From NVTR01 sp036479015 (lineage in GTDB: Bacteria > Pseudomonadota > Alphaproteobacteria > Rhodobacterales > Rhodobacteraceae), in the NCBI GenBank assembly GCA_036479015.1, contig JAZGFB010000053.1:62001-126000 (forward strand): a stretch of DNA of 64,000 nt, read 5' to 3'. This document shows, piece by piece, positions 27,304-35,695 of the stretch. Positions within the stretch are counted from its first letter, which is position 1. Every line of letters starts with the position of its first letter. The notes under the pieces are model-generated. The model did not search any database, was not told where the DNA came from, and saw only the letters and a program-made list of their open reading frames with translations. The translations under genes and the position numbers were made by a program.

Positions 27304-28839
27304 CTAGCCCCGACGGTCTAGTAACAACAATTGAATTGCGGCGCGGCGCGCGGTTTCTTCCAGCCCGACGGCGCGGAAAAATGACAGTGCGTCGGACAGT
27401 TGGCCAAGATTTCCCTGAGTGTCATCTGAAAAAGTTGCGATGGCCAGTAATATAGCTTCACCCAGGCGGTTATTATCGGTCAATGGTTTGAGCCGCGCCG
27501 GAACGGCGTTGCTGCGAAACCCGTCCTGAATGGCAACACCTATTGGGCTGGCGGCGAACACGTCGCCCGGTTGACCGCGCGCAATTGAGCCAAGCAATTT
27601 TTGACGGTTTGTAAGCGGCGGAATGTCAAGAATGACCTCTTCGTAGCGATCAGAAAGCATACCAATGTCAAAGGCGATGGAGCGGGCGTTGCCCTGCAAG
27701 CCTAGTTTTAGGATGCGATCGGAAAACAATTTTGCGAAGGGAATTTCAAGTTCTGCCCGGGTCATTTCTGCCCATGCACGTACTAATGCGGTGCTGATTG
27801 CGTCAAGATCACCCTGGTTTAAGGCCCTATCCAATGCCTGAATGGCCGCCACACGGTCCCAAACACCGCCCGACGCCGCCGGGTCGCGCTGATTGTAAAT
27901 TCCCAGCAGGCTGTTGGGGGTAAGTGCGCCGATTTTTGTCAGCCTTTCTGTCGCCTCAATCTGGGCTTTCCAACCGGAGTTTGTATGCAGGTCGGCATGG
28001 GCAAAGGCGCGCGGCATCGTCGCCGTTGACATTGGCTCACCGATGGCTTCCAGAATTCTGAACACCAATGGGCTTGGATGCGCGGTTGAATAGTGGAACG
28101 GTTCGTTTTCAAACAGCACCGGGTCAAGAAACCTGGCCAAAAGTTGGTCTTCATCATGGGTCAAAAACCCCAGTGCACGCCCGGTTTCCAGTGAAAGTGC
28201 CGCTGCATCCCAGTCTCCGCCCCGGGCCAGGCAGAATATCCGTGCGGGGAATGTGGGTGAAAGTTCGGGCGTCAGGCGCAGGGTTTCACAAGCGGTGTTT
28301 TCGGTATGCACTAGCAGTGAAACGTCAAATGAACGTAAAAACAGATCTGGGTGGCTTTGCCCTGACAGTGCTAATAGTGACTGAGCTTGATCCAGCGCGC
28401 CCAGTTCCAAAAGAGCATCAAGACGGGCAATATACAGGTGTGCCTGTGGTGTGCTGTCAAAGGGCGGATCAAGTTCAGCCAAAAGCAGTGTGTAATACAG
28501 ATCGCGGGTTGCTGGTATCAGCCGGGTTGGGTCCAACTGAAATTTTGCAACCAGCGTTTGGGTGCGGCTGTGGCCCCACAGGTTGGCCGGCAAACCGGTT
28601 ACCGAGGTGGGCAGTAAACCAACGGCATCAGCCGAGGGGCCCGCAATTTGGGAAACGGTCACCCTACCAGGCAAAGCGGTGCCGGTGATGTCTGGGTTTG
28701 CGGTGTTGGTTATGCGGTCAGCGGGTTCGGTCAGGCTGTTTGACAGCCAGTCAATGGCAGACATTGGTGTCTGTGCTGCCATCTGATGAGCAGACAATAC
28801 CAAGGCCAATCCTATGGCCGGTGTTAGCCTAGTCAACAT
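27304..28839 (-). CDS. Secreted protein of unknown function upstream of xerD
   Basis: 511 residues. An N-terminal signal peptide (LTPAIGLALVLSAHQMAAQ, cleavage about residue 22) predicts export to the periplasm. The rest is rich in Leu/Ala helices with repeated acidic and Pro turns, consistent with an alpha-solenoid, and has few cysteines. I recognise no catalytic motif. The ATG overlaps the end of the 45-residue membrane protein gene by 11 bases and the stop lies 2 bases from xerD, so the three genes form a tight unit. Function unknown; the placement beside xerD may be historical rather than functional. Confidence 0.8.
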   Translation of the reverse strand: MLTRLTPAIGLALVLSAHQMAAQTPMSAIDWLSNSLTEPADRITNTANPDITGTALPGRVTVSQIAGPSADAVGLLPTSVTGLPANLWGHSRTQTLVAKFQLDPTRLIPATRDLYYTLLLAELDPPFDSTPQAHLYIARLDALLELGALDQAQSLLALSGQSHPDLFLRSFDVSLLVHTENTACETLRLTPELSPTFPARIFCLARGGDWDAAALSLETGRALGFLTHDEDQLLARFLDPVLFENEPFHYSTAHPSPLVFRILEAIGEPMSTATMPRAFAHADLHTNSGWKAQIEATERLTKIGALTPNSLLGIYNQRDPAASGGVWDRVAAIQALDRALNQGDLDAISTALVRAWAEMTRAELEIPFAKLFSDRILKLGLQGNARSIAFDIGMLSDRYEEVILDIPPLTNRQKLLGSIARGQPGDVFAASPIGVAIQDGFRSNAVPARLKPLTDNNRLGEAILLAIATFSDDTQGNLGQLSDALSFFRAVGLEETARRAAIQLLLLDRRG

Positions 28840-28966
28840 CTATGACAACTGGCTGTCTGGTGTCTGTCTGACTGGGGGAAAGATCGCCAATATAGGCGAA
28901 ACCGATAACCCCGACAAAACCCATGACCACTAAAAACAGCACCAATTTAAATAATTTGCCCATCAT
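28829..28966 (-). CDS. 45-residue single-pass membrane protein
   Basis: A short frame starting at the double ATG at 28966/28963 and ending with TAG at 28829-28831. The protein begins MMGKLFKLVLFLVVMGFVG, has one hydrophobic helix (about residues 5-25) and an acidic, Pro/Thr-containing tail GDLSPSQTDTRQPVVIDVD. An AAAGG ribosome binding site precedes it. The end overlaps the next gene by 11 bases, so translation is coupled. Similar small proteins occur in roseobacters as far as I recall; the function is unknown. Too short for many gene finders. Confidence 0.7.
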   Translation of the reverse strand: MMGKLFKLVLFLVVMGFVGVIGFAYIGDLSPSQTDTRQPVVIDVD

Positions 28967-29094
28967 GGCGTTGCCTTTCTGCGACGATTGCCCCCAACAC
29001 TACAACCATGCTGGATATTGCTTCGTCTTCTATGTCATCTTAGAAACATTGGCACCATGCAAGCAATGAATAACTTTAAGCGGAGCCCCGCCAA

Positions 29095-29640
29095 TTGGCC
29101 TATAAATTAGAAAAAACAGTGGTTCTTGTCGGGATGATGGGTGCGGGCAAGACGGCTGTGGGTATCGCCCTGGCTAAGCTGCTTGGGGTTGAGTTCTGCG
29201 ATACTGATGCAGAAATTGAGCGGGCTGCGAATATGAAGATATCAGAAATTTTCGCCCGTGATGGTGAAGAGTTTTTTCGCGACCGTGAGGCAGAAGTTCT
29301 TTCACGGATGCTGTTGGAAACGCCCTGTGTTTTGTCTACGGGGGGGGGGGCGTTTTTGTCGGAACGCAACCGCCGCACTGTTGATCGGGCCGGGTTTTCG
29401 GTGTGGTTAAAAGCAGATCTGGAATTGCTTTGGGCGCGGGTTCGACACAAAAACACCCGCCCGCTTTTGCAGACAGACAACCCAAAAGAAACATTGCGGC
29501 AGCTGTGCGAGACCCGTGAAAAATGCTATGCGTTGGCAGATGTTGCGGTTGCGGCCTGCCCGGATTATTCAATTGATGAAATGGCCGCGAAAGTGGCCCG
29601 AGAATTGCTAATGTATGATGATGTACTTAAAGGGCCGTAG
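29095..29640 (+). CDS. aroK: Shikimate kinase
   Basis: Phosphorylates shikimate at position 3 in aromatic amino acid synthesis. The 181-residue frame opens with a TTG at 29095 (no in-frame ATG nearby) and GGAG 10 bases upstream. Motifs are the Walker A GMMGAGKTAVG (residues 13-23), the shikimate-binding DTDAEIE and FRDREAEVL, the STGGGAF loop and the lid with RPLL. The GGG loop is encoded inside an uninterrupted run of 11 G (29340-29350), a slippage hazard. aroB follows after 3 bases. Confidence 0.94.
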   Translation: MAYKLEKTVVLVGMMGAGKTAVGIALAKLLGVEFCDTDAEIERAANMKISEIFARDGEEFFRDREAEVLSRMLLETPCVLSTGGGAFLSERNRRTVDRAGFSVWLKADLELLWARVRHKNTRPLLQTDNPKETLRQLCETREKCYALADVAVAACPDYSIDEMAAKVARELLMYDDVLKGP

Positions 29641-29643
29641 CGG

Positions 29644-30747
29644 ATGAATTCAGTAAATGTTGGACTGGGCGCGCGGGCCTATGATGTTGTGATCGGTGCC
29701 GGGCTGTTGGCTGATACCGGCGCCCATATTTCTGGGCTGCTGCAGCGACCACGGGTTGCGGTTGTCACTGACGAAAATGTAGCTGCCATCCATCTGGCGG
29801 GTTTGCGTGATGGGCTGGCAGCCGGTGGCGTGTCCTGTGTCGAGCTGGTTTTGCCAGCGGGGGAACAGACCAAATCATGGAAATATTATTGCCAGACCGT
29901 TGACTGGTTGCTGGAAAACAAGATCGAACGCGATGATGTTGTCGTGGCTTTTGGCGGTGGTGTAATTGGCGATCTGGTGGGGTTTGCAGCAGCGACGCTG
30001 CGCCGTGGCGTGCGGTTTGTTCAGATACCGACCACTTTATTGGCGCAGGTGGACAGTTCTGTCGGTGGCAAAACTGGCATTAATTCGCAGTTCGGGAAAA
30101 ACTTGATCGGGGCGTTCCATCAGCCAACAAAAGTTCTGGCAGATATCGACCTGCTGGGCACGTTGACATCGCGTGACCTGTTGTCGGGCTATGGCGAAGT
30201 CATGAAATATGGTGCTTTGGGTGACTTGGAATTTTTCAACTGGTTGGAAAATAATGGCCCGGCTTTGTCAGGTGGAGATTTAGCAGCGCGTGAGTATGCG
30301 GTTACCAAATCAGTGCAGATGAAAGCTGACATTGTGGTGCGTGATGAATTTGAAAAGGGTGATCGCGCGTTGTTGAACCTGGGGCACACGTTTTGCCATG
30401 CCTTGGAAGCAGCCACCGGGTATTCTGACAGATTGCTACACGGGGAAGGCGTGGCCATTGGCTGCGCGCTGGCGTTTGAAACATCGGCCCGTTTGGGGCT
30501 GTGTTCTCAGGAGGAACCAAGCCGTTTGCGTGAGCATCTGAAAGCCATGGGAATGATGTCGGATTTGGCGGATATTAAGGGGGATCTGCCTGATGCGGAT
30601 GCGCTGTATCAGTTGATGACCCAAGATAAGAAAATGAAAAACGGCAAGCTGAATTTCATTATGGCCCGCAGTATTGGCGATGCATTTGTGACCAACAAAG
30701 TAGACCCGGAGCTGATAAAATCAGTTTTGGCGGACGCCCTGGGTTAG
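29644..30747 (+). CDS. aroB: 3-dehydroquinate synthase
   Basis: NAD- and metal-dependent enzyme making 3-dehydroquinate from DAHP. The 367 residues show PAGEQTKSWKYY, FGGGVIGDLVGFAAAT (NAD binding), QIPTTLLAQVDSSVGGKTGIN and the metal-binding GYGEVMKYG and LNLGHTFCHALE with a later His in LLHGEGVAIG. It is 3 bases behind aroK, the standard aroKB operon, and ends convergently towards ssb with about 36 bases between stops. Confidence 0.97.
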   Translation: MNSVNVGLGARAYDVVIGAGLLADTGAHISGLLQRPRVAVVTDENVAAIHLAGLRDGLAAGGVSCVELVLPAGEQTKSWKYYCQTVDWLLENKIERDDVVVAFGGGVIGDLVGFAAATLRRGVRFVQIPTTLLAQVDSSVGGKTGINSQFGKNLIGAFHQPTKVLADIDLLGTLTSRDLLSGYGEVMKYGALGDLEFFNWLENNGPALSGGDLAAREYAVTKSVQMKADIVVRDEFEKGDRALLNLGHTFCHALEAATGYSDRLLHGEGVAIGCALAFETSARLGLCSQEEPSRLREHLKAMGMMSDLADIKGDLPDADALYQLMTQDKKMKNGKLNFIMARSIGDAFVTNKVDPELIKSVLADALG

Positions 30748-30783
30748 GGTCAGGACCCTAGGTGCCAGGGCGCGCCTGAGTTC

Positions 30784-31266
30784 CTAAAACGGGATTTCAT
30801 CATCCATGTTGCCAGCTGATGTTGATGGGGAGTTGTCGTATCCGCCGCCCTGTTGCTGTTGGTCGGCCATATAGCCACCACCACCACCGCCGCCAGATGC
30901 ACCGCCGCCTTCGCCGCGCCCGTCCAGCATTGTCAATGTGCCACCGAAGCCTTGCAGAACCACCTCTGTTGAATAGCGGTCATTGCCGGATTGGTCCTGC
31001 CATTTACGGGTTTGCAGTTTGCCTTCGATATAGACCTTTGAGCCCTTTTTCAGGTAGTTTTCGGCAACGCGCACCAGGCCTTCGCTGAAAATAGCAACCG
31101 TGTGCCATTCTGTTTTTTCGCGTCTTTCACCAGAGCTTTTGTCTTTCCAGTTCTCAGAGGTAGCGATGCGCAAATTACATACTTTGCCGCCATTTTGAAA
31201 TGTCCGCACCTCAGGGTCGGCACCTAAGTTACCGATTAGAATAACTTTATTTACTGAACCTGCCAT
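30784..31266 (-). CDS. ssb: Single-stranded DNA-binding protein
   Basis: Essential ssDNA-coating protein of replication, repair and recombination. The N-terminal OB fold (about 1-110) starts MAGSVNKVILIGNLGADPEVR and includes GKVCNLRIATSENWKDK and GSKVYIEGKLQTRKW. A glycine-rich disordered linker follows, then the acidic tip DDEIPF that docks partner proteins such as RecG and PriA. At 160 residues it is normal. It is convergent with aroB and divergent from the lytic transglycosylase gene. Confidence 0.96.
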   Translation of the reverse strand: MAGSVNKVILIGNLGADPEVRTFQNGGKVCNLRIATSENWKDKSSGERREKTEWHTVAIFSEGLVRVAENYLKKGSKVYIEGKLQTRKWQDQSGNDRYSTEVVLQGFGGTLTMLDGRGEGGGASGGGGGGGYMADQQQQGGGYDNSPSTSAGNMDDEIPF

Positions 31267-31369
31267 TGTCTGCTCCTGCCGAATCTAGTTAATTTTGCGT
31301 AAGCTACACCAGCTTAACGTGGTTAAAAATGCCATAATTGCTGACACTCTGGCAGAAGTGTTAATTTTT

Positions 31370-31381
31370 CCTATATATAGG
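31370..31381. promoter_or_regulatory. Perfect 12-base palindrome at a likely -10 region
   Basis: CCTATATATAGG lies 23 bases before the GTG of the lytic transglycosylase gene and contains a TATATA run that could serve as a -10 element. ACACT/AGTGT arms lie just upstream (about 31345-31361). A repressor site overlapping the promoter is possible, but both points are inference from symmetry only. Confidence 0.3.
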
Positions 31382-31404
31382 TGATGGTAGTTGAAAGGTA
31401 GCGC

Positions 31405-31998
31405 GTGGGTTGGGGTAAATATCTTTGTTTGGCGGTTGTTATTGCAAGCCCTCTGGCGGCCCATAGTCAGGGGCTGACAGTGTCGTCAAAGTCGCGCTCA
31501 GATCTGTTGCGCTCACAGCTTGGTGTGTTGGACAGTCGGGCCGCGTCGCAATACAGCAACTCAGTCAAATTGCAGCCGCCCCGCGCAATTATCCCCGGCA
31601 CACCAGAGGCATTGGCGGCAGTTAACGCCAGTGACAGCCCGTATTATTCAATGGCGCAGGCCGCCGCCGGTTCATATGACATACCGGAAGCTTTGTTTAT
31701 GCGCCTGATACAGCAGGAAAGCGGCTGGAACCCAAAAGCCCTGTCGCCCAAGGGGGCGATTGGTTTGGCGCAGCTGATGCCGGCAACTGCCAGGGTGTTG
31801 AAGGTAAACCCCCATGTGCCGGGCGAAAACCTAAATGGTGGGGCGCGGTATTTGCGGTTGATGTATGATCGGTTCGGGTCTTGGCGGCTGGCGCTGGCGG
31901 CGTATAATGCCGGGCCTGAAGCGGTGCAAAAATACCGGGGCATTCCCCCCTATAGGGAAACCCGCAATTATGTTCAGGCGATTTTGCCGGATCGGTAA
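31405..31998 (+). CDS. Lytic transglycosylase (SLT domain), exported
   Basis: 197 residues starting with GTG preceded by AAAGG. A signal peptide (LCLAVVIASPLAAHS) is followed by a linker, then a Slt70-like catalytic domain from about residue 85: IPEALFMRLIQQESGWNPKA with the catalytic Glu, GAIGLAQLMPATA, NLNGGARYLRLMYDRFG and LALAAYNAGPEAV. It cleaves peptidoglycan to 1,6-anhydro-muropeptides in the periplasm. No substrate-binding domain is attached, so its specific role, such as cell separation or secretion-system assembly, is open. Confidence 0.9.
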   Translation: MGWGKYLCLAVVIASPLAAHSQGLTVSSKSRSDLLRSQLGVLDSRAASQYSNSVKLQPPRAIIPGTPEALAAVNASDSPYYSMAQAAAGSYDIPEALFMRLIQQESGWNPKALSPKGAIGLAQLMPATARVLKVNPHVPGENLNGGARYLRLMYDRFGSWRLALAAYNAGPEAVQKYRGIPPYRETRNYVQAILPDR

Positions 31999-32015
31999 CA
32001 GGTGCCGAACTGTTG

Positions 32016-32354
32016 TCAGTTGCGCCCCTTTGGCCCGTCGTAGTGGCGTTCAACTTTGGCCACCCGTAGCGTATAGTGCGAATACCAGCGTTCCCGGCCC
32101 ATTTCCTGGGCCAGGGTGTGTTGGGTGACGGCTTTCCAGTTTTGCAACGCTGCCTGGTCTGCCCAATAGCTGACGGTGATGCCAAGGCCGGTGTCGTTGC
32201 GGGTGGTTTCAATGCCCAGATAACCGGGCTGCTGGGCGGCCAATGTTCCCATTTGGTCGGCCATCGCGGCGTATCCGGCAGTGTTAACAGTCAGTTGTGC
32301 GGTGAATATGACCGCGTAATAGGGGGGATCGGGTAGGGGGGCGAAATCTGACAT
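32016..32354 (-). CDS. Antibiotic biosynthesis monooxygenase (ABM) fold protein
   Basis: 112 residues from the ATG at 32354; an upstream GTG at 32369 would add five residues. The sequence has the small ferredoxin-like ABM pattern: YYAVIFTAQLTV, the helix with MADQMGTLAAQQPGYLGIE, and GITVSYWADQAALQNWKAV with the conserved Trp. Members are heme oxygenases, quinol monooxygenases or stress proteins, so no specific reaction is claimed. It is directly downstream of the AraC regulator gene, which probably controls it. Confidence 0.75.
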   Translation of the reverse strand: MSDFAPLPDPPYYAVIFTAQLTVNTAGYAAMADQMGTLAAQQPGYLGIETTRNDTGLGITVSYWADQAALQNWKAVTQHTLAQEMGRERWYSHYTLRVAKVERHYDGPKGRN

Positions 32355-32371
32355 GTGTTTACGGCCCACTG

Positions 32372-33172
32372 CTATCCGGTTTTGCGAAATATTGATGGTG
32401 TCTTGCCTGACTGTTTTTGAAAGGCCCGGGTAAAATAGGCGGCAGAGGCAAAGCCCAGATGTTCCGCTATGTCTTTGACAGGTTTACGGGTTTCGCACAG
32501 TAGGCGGCGGGCTTCAAAGTGAATGCGGTCAGACAATAGCGCTGATGCCGGGCGTCCACAGGCGACATTACAGACCCGCGACAGGTGGGTGGGTGTCACC
32601 CCAAGCTCGCGCGCGTAATCAGCCACCGATTTTGACAGGTGGAAATCGCGTTCAACCAACGATGTGTAGGCCGCTGCCAGACGTCGGGTTGTGCTGCTGG
32701 CAACTTCGCTTTCGGGGAAGGCGACGATCTGGCGGTGTAACCACACCGACAGCAACCCGCCGTGGTGCAGCATTGCGCGGTCTTGGGCCGCCATGTCGCG
32801 GCTGGCTTCGCGCTGGATGTTATCAATTAGCGCGCTAAGCTCATTGTTCAGTGCCACATCGCGCAGGCGCAGGTGAATCGGATCAATCGGCAGATCAAGA
32901 TCGGCGTTGGCCGGGAAAAAGACGATGTTGCCATAGACTTGGCCCAGCATATCAAAGCCATGCATGGTGCCTGCCGGTACAAACACCGCATTATGCGGGC
33001 CGTAACCACGGGTGCTGCCAGCAATGGTAATGCGGCCCTGACCCTTGGTGAACCAGATCAGCAACGGCTGGCTATAGCTGCGCATGGCTTCCGTGCGCCA
33101 GCGTCCGCCGGTTGCAAAATGCGGTAAGGGAATGACCCGAAAGTCATTCTGAGTGTCGTGTATATCTACCAT
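32372..33172 (-). CDS. AraC-family transcriptional regulator
   Basis: 266 residues. The N-terminal half is a cupin-like ligand-binding domain (residues about 20-95, with PAGTMHGFDM). The C-terminal 100 residues hold two helix-turn-helix motifs: SVADYARELGVTPTHLSRVC and the closing KDIAEHLGFASAAYFTRAFQ with KQSGKTPS, the AraC signature. The inducer is unknown. The ABM gene follows with an 17-base gap to its upstream GTG or start region, suggesting a two-gene unit. Autoregulation is possible but no site was seen. Confidence 0.88.
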   Translation of the reverse strand: MVDIHDTQNDFRVIPLPHFATGGRWRTEAMRSYSQPLLIWFTKGQGRITIAGSTRGYGPHNAVFVPAGTMHGFDMLGQVYGNIVFFPANADLDLPIDPIHLRLRDVALNNELSALIDNIQREASRDMAAQDRAMLHHGGLLSVWLHRQIVAFPESEVASSTTRRLAAAYTSLVERDFHLSKSVADYARELGVTPTHLSRVCNVACGRPASALLSDRIHFEARRLLCETRKPVKDIAEHLGFASAAYFTRAFQKQSGKTPSIFRKTG

Positions 33173-33305
33173 GTACCCCAGTACCCAGTGTTCGAATTGT
33201 GAAATTAGCCGATGATTTCGCTAAAAGATAGCTTCAATCTGGCGTCAGGATCGTTTTGGCTACATCTAGCGTTTGGGTAATTTGAACATGGTAAATATAG
33301 CGGAG

Positions 33306-34184
33306 TCAGGGCAGGTTGATGGGCGTCCAATCAGCCATTTTTGCGCGAAACCAGCTGCGCTGACGCTTGGCATATTGCCGGGTGGCGGTGGTTGCAGAAT
33401 CACGGGCCTGATCTAATGACATGTCCCCGGCAACGTGGGAAATCAGTTCCCTTGCCCCGATGGCCTTGGCAGAGGGGTGGTCTGGGTTCCAACTGGCAAG
33501 ATTATCTTGGGCTTCTTGCAGTGCGCCGCTGCACAGCATCTGATCAAAGCGGTTGGATATGCGTGTATTCAGCCAATCTTTGTCGGCACAAAGCAGCAGG
33601 GTTTCGGCCTGTTTCAGGGGCAAAATAGGCGGTGGTGTGTCCTGTTGCCAGGCGGCCAGCCCGCGCCCGGTGGTTTGCTGCACCTCCCAGGCACGCTGCA
33701 CGCGCATAGGGTTTTGGGCGTCAATTCGGGCAAGGGTGACGGGGTCAATATCTGCCAGCAACGCCGGGGCACCCTGTTGGGCCAGTATCTGATTGCCTTG
33801 CGTTCGGATATGTTCTGGCGTTTGCGGGATGTCGGCAAGCCCCTGGGTCAGGGCCATGAAATAGAGCCCGGTACCGCCGACAATAATGGGGCGCTGTGGC
33901 CCGGTTAGAAGGGGGGTAATGTCGCGCAGCCACTGGCCAACGGAATAGGGGCTGTCACCGGGCACATGGCCATACAAGTGGTGCGGCGTTAGTGCCAGAT
34001 CGGCGTCAGTGGGGCGGGCGGTTAAAATGCGCCAGTTGGCAAACACCTGTAGCGCGTCGGCATTGACGACAACACCGCCATCCCGGTCCGCAATTTCAAG
34101 CGCCAGTGTGGATTTGCCAGCGGCCGTTGGACCCGCGATAAGGATGGGCATTTCGGTTGAGAGAGGGGCAAGATTTGACAACAT
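33306..34184 (-). CDS. miaA: tRNA dimethylallyltransferase
   Basis: Adds dimethylallyl to A37 of tRNAs reading UNN codons. The 292-residue protein has the P-loop AGPTAAGKSTLAL (residues 17-29), NADALQVFANWRILTARP, VGGTGLYFMAL, and the C-terminal LISHVAGD and TRQYAKRQRSWFR. Start at the ATG at 34184 is kept because it retains the short N-terminal arm usual in roseobacter MiaA; an alternative is 34151. It is divergent from pyrH. Confidence 0.94.
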   Translation of the reverse strand: MLSNLAPLSTEMPILIAGPTAAGKSTLALEIADRDGGVVVNADALQVFANWRILTARPTDADLALTPHHLYGHVPGDSPYSVGQWLRDITPLLTGPQRPIIVGGTGLYFMALTQGLADIPQTPEHIRTQGNQILAQQGAPALLADIDPVTLARIDAQNPMRVQRAWEVQQTTGRGLAAWQQDTPPPILPLKQAETLLLCADKDWLNTRISNRFDQMLCSGALQEAQDNLASWNPDHPSAKAIGARELISHVAGDMSLDQARDSATTATRQYAKRQRSWFRAKMADWTPINLP

Positions 34185-34331
34185 TATAGCTGTGCCCCCG
34201 GCCTAACCACATGGCAAGAGCGTAAAATCATGCAGACCTTGGCGATTGTGTAGCTATCAGTCATTGAACCCAGTCTTGTTTTACGACATTTTGCCCAAAG
34301 TGTTCAGATATCGCAAACAGGGACAATGTAA

Positions 34332-35069
34332 ATGACCGAGCAGGCTGACGGCAATCTTTCACCCAAGTACAAACGTGTCCTATTGAAAATATCCGGCGAA
34401 GCCCTAATGGGGGATCAGGGATACGGGTTGCACCCCCCGACAGTTGCGCGCATCGCCAATGAAGTGAAAACCGTACACGACCTGGGCATTCAAATTTGCA
34501 TGGTCATTGGTGGCGGCAATATTTTTCGCGGCCTTCAGGGCAGCGCCCAGGGGATGGAGCGCACAACAGCGGACTATATGGGCATGCTGGGCACAGTGAT
34601 GAACGCGCTTGCGATGCAATCGGCGCTGGAAGACCTGGATATTTACACCCGCGTGATCAGCGCCATTCCGATGGATCAGGTCTGTGAGCCTTACATCAGG
34701 CGCCGGGCCGTGCGACATTTGGAAAAGAACCGGGTTTGCATTTTTGCCGCCGGTACCGGCAACCCGTATTTCACCACCGACACAGCGGCAACTTTGCGGG
34801 CCAATGAAATGGCCTGTGAAGCCATATTCAAGGGCACTAAGGTTGATGGGGTTTATGACAAGGACCCGGCTAAGTTTGACGACGCCAAGCGCTATGACAG
34901 GGTCAGTTATGACGAGGTATTGGCAAAACGTCTGGGGGTGATGGATGCGTCAGCCATAGCGCTTGCACGCGACAATGATCTGCCGATCATTGTGTTTTCA
35001 CTGGATGAGCCGGGGGGCTTTAAGGGAATACTGGACGGTCAAGGCACCTATACAATTGTGGGCGATTAA
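34332..35069 (+). CDS. pyrH: UMP kinase
   Basis: Phosphorylates UMP to UDP; the hexameric bacterial enzyme of the amino-acid-kinase fold. 245 residues with KRVLLKISGEALMGDQGYG, VIGGGNIFRGLQGS, the TADYMGMLGTVMNALAMQ core and FAAGTGNPYFTTDTAATLRA, then VDGVYDKDP. It leads the pyrH-frr-uppS-cdsA-dxr-rseP series, an order conserved in many bacteria. No P-loop is expected in this family. No anomaly seen. Confidence 0.97.
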   Translation: MTEQADGNLSPKYKRVLLKISGEALMGDQGYGLHPPTVARIANEVKTVHDLGIQICMVIGGGNIFRGLQGSAQGMERTTADYMGMLGTVMNALAMQSALEDLDIYTRVISAIPMDQVCEPYIRRRAVRHLEKNRVCIFAAGTGNPYFTTDTAATLRANEMACEAIFKGTKVDGVYDKDPAKFDDAKRYDRVSYDEVLAKRLGVMDASAIALARDNDLPIIVFSLDEPGGFKGILDGQGTYTIVGD

Positions 35070-35126
35070 CATAGAACCGCCGAAAAGCAGCGTCAGGTTG
35101 CACGTAATATAACAATGAGTGGGCAT

Positions 35127-35690
35127 ATGGCAGACGATATTGAAATTGATCTGGATGATTTGCAGCGCCGCATGGACGGCGCGATGGCGTCGCTGCGAGC
35201 CGAATTTGCAACGCTGCGCACTGGTCGTGCCTCGGCCACTATGGTTGAGCCGATAATGGTCAATGCATATGGGGCCATGACGCCGATCAATCAGGTGGGA
35301 ACGGTGAATGTGCCGGAACCGCGCATGGTAACGGTGAATGTCTGGGATAAAGGGCTGTTGCCAGCGGTTGAAAAAGCCATTCGCGAAAGCGGTTTGGGGA
35401 TCAACCCGGTGATGGATGGCACAGTGATCAGGTTGCCTATTCCTGAGCTGAACGAAGAACGGCGGCGCGAATTGACTAAAGTGGCCGCAGGCTACACTGA
35501 AAATGCCCGTATTGCCGTGCGAAATGTGCGCCGCGATGGCATGGATCAGCTGAAAAAGGCGTTGGCGGCGGGCATGTCAGAGGATGATAATAAAGTTTGG
35601 TCTGATGAAGTTCAGACAATTACCGACGGGGCAATAACGGCCATTGATGCGGCGTTGGAAAATAAACAGTCTGAAATTATGCAGGTATAG
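35127..35690 (+). CDS. frr: Ribosome recycling factor
   Basis: With EF-G splits post-termination ribosomes. I place the start at 35127 (MADDIEIDLDDLQRRMDG), giving 187 residues, close to the usual 185. An ATG 12 bases earlier is possible and GTGGG lies between the two. The three-helix body shows LRTGRASATMVEPIMVNAYG, TPINQVGTVNVPEPRM and IRLPIPELNEERRRELTK. It lies between pyrH and uppS, spaced closely enough for a common transcript. Confidence 0.95.
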   Translation: MADDIEIDLDDLQRRMDGAMASLRAEFATLRTGRASATMVEPIMVNAYGAMTPINQVGTVNVPEPRMVTVNVWDKGLLPAVEKAIRESGLGINPVMDGTVIRLPIPELNEERRRELTKVAAGYTENARIAVRNVRRDGMDQLKKALAAGMSEDDNKVWSDEVQTITDGAITAIDAALENKQSEIMQV

Positions 35691-35695
35691 AATTA

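Noticed and set aside
30745..30760. Terminator at the TAGGGTC/GACCCTA palindrome between aroB and ssb
   Set aside because: Only two bases separate the arms and no T tract follows, so a stable terminator hairpin is unlikely.
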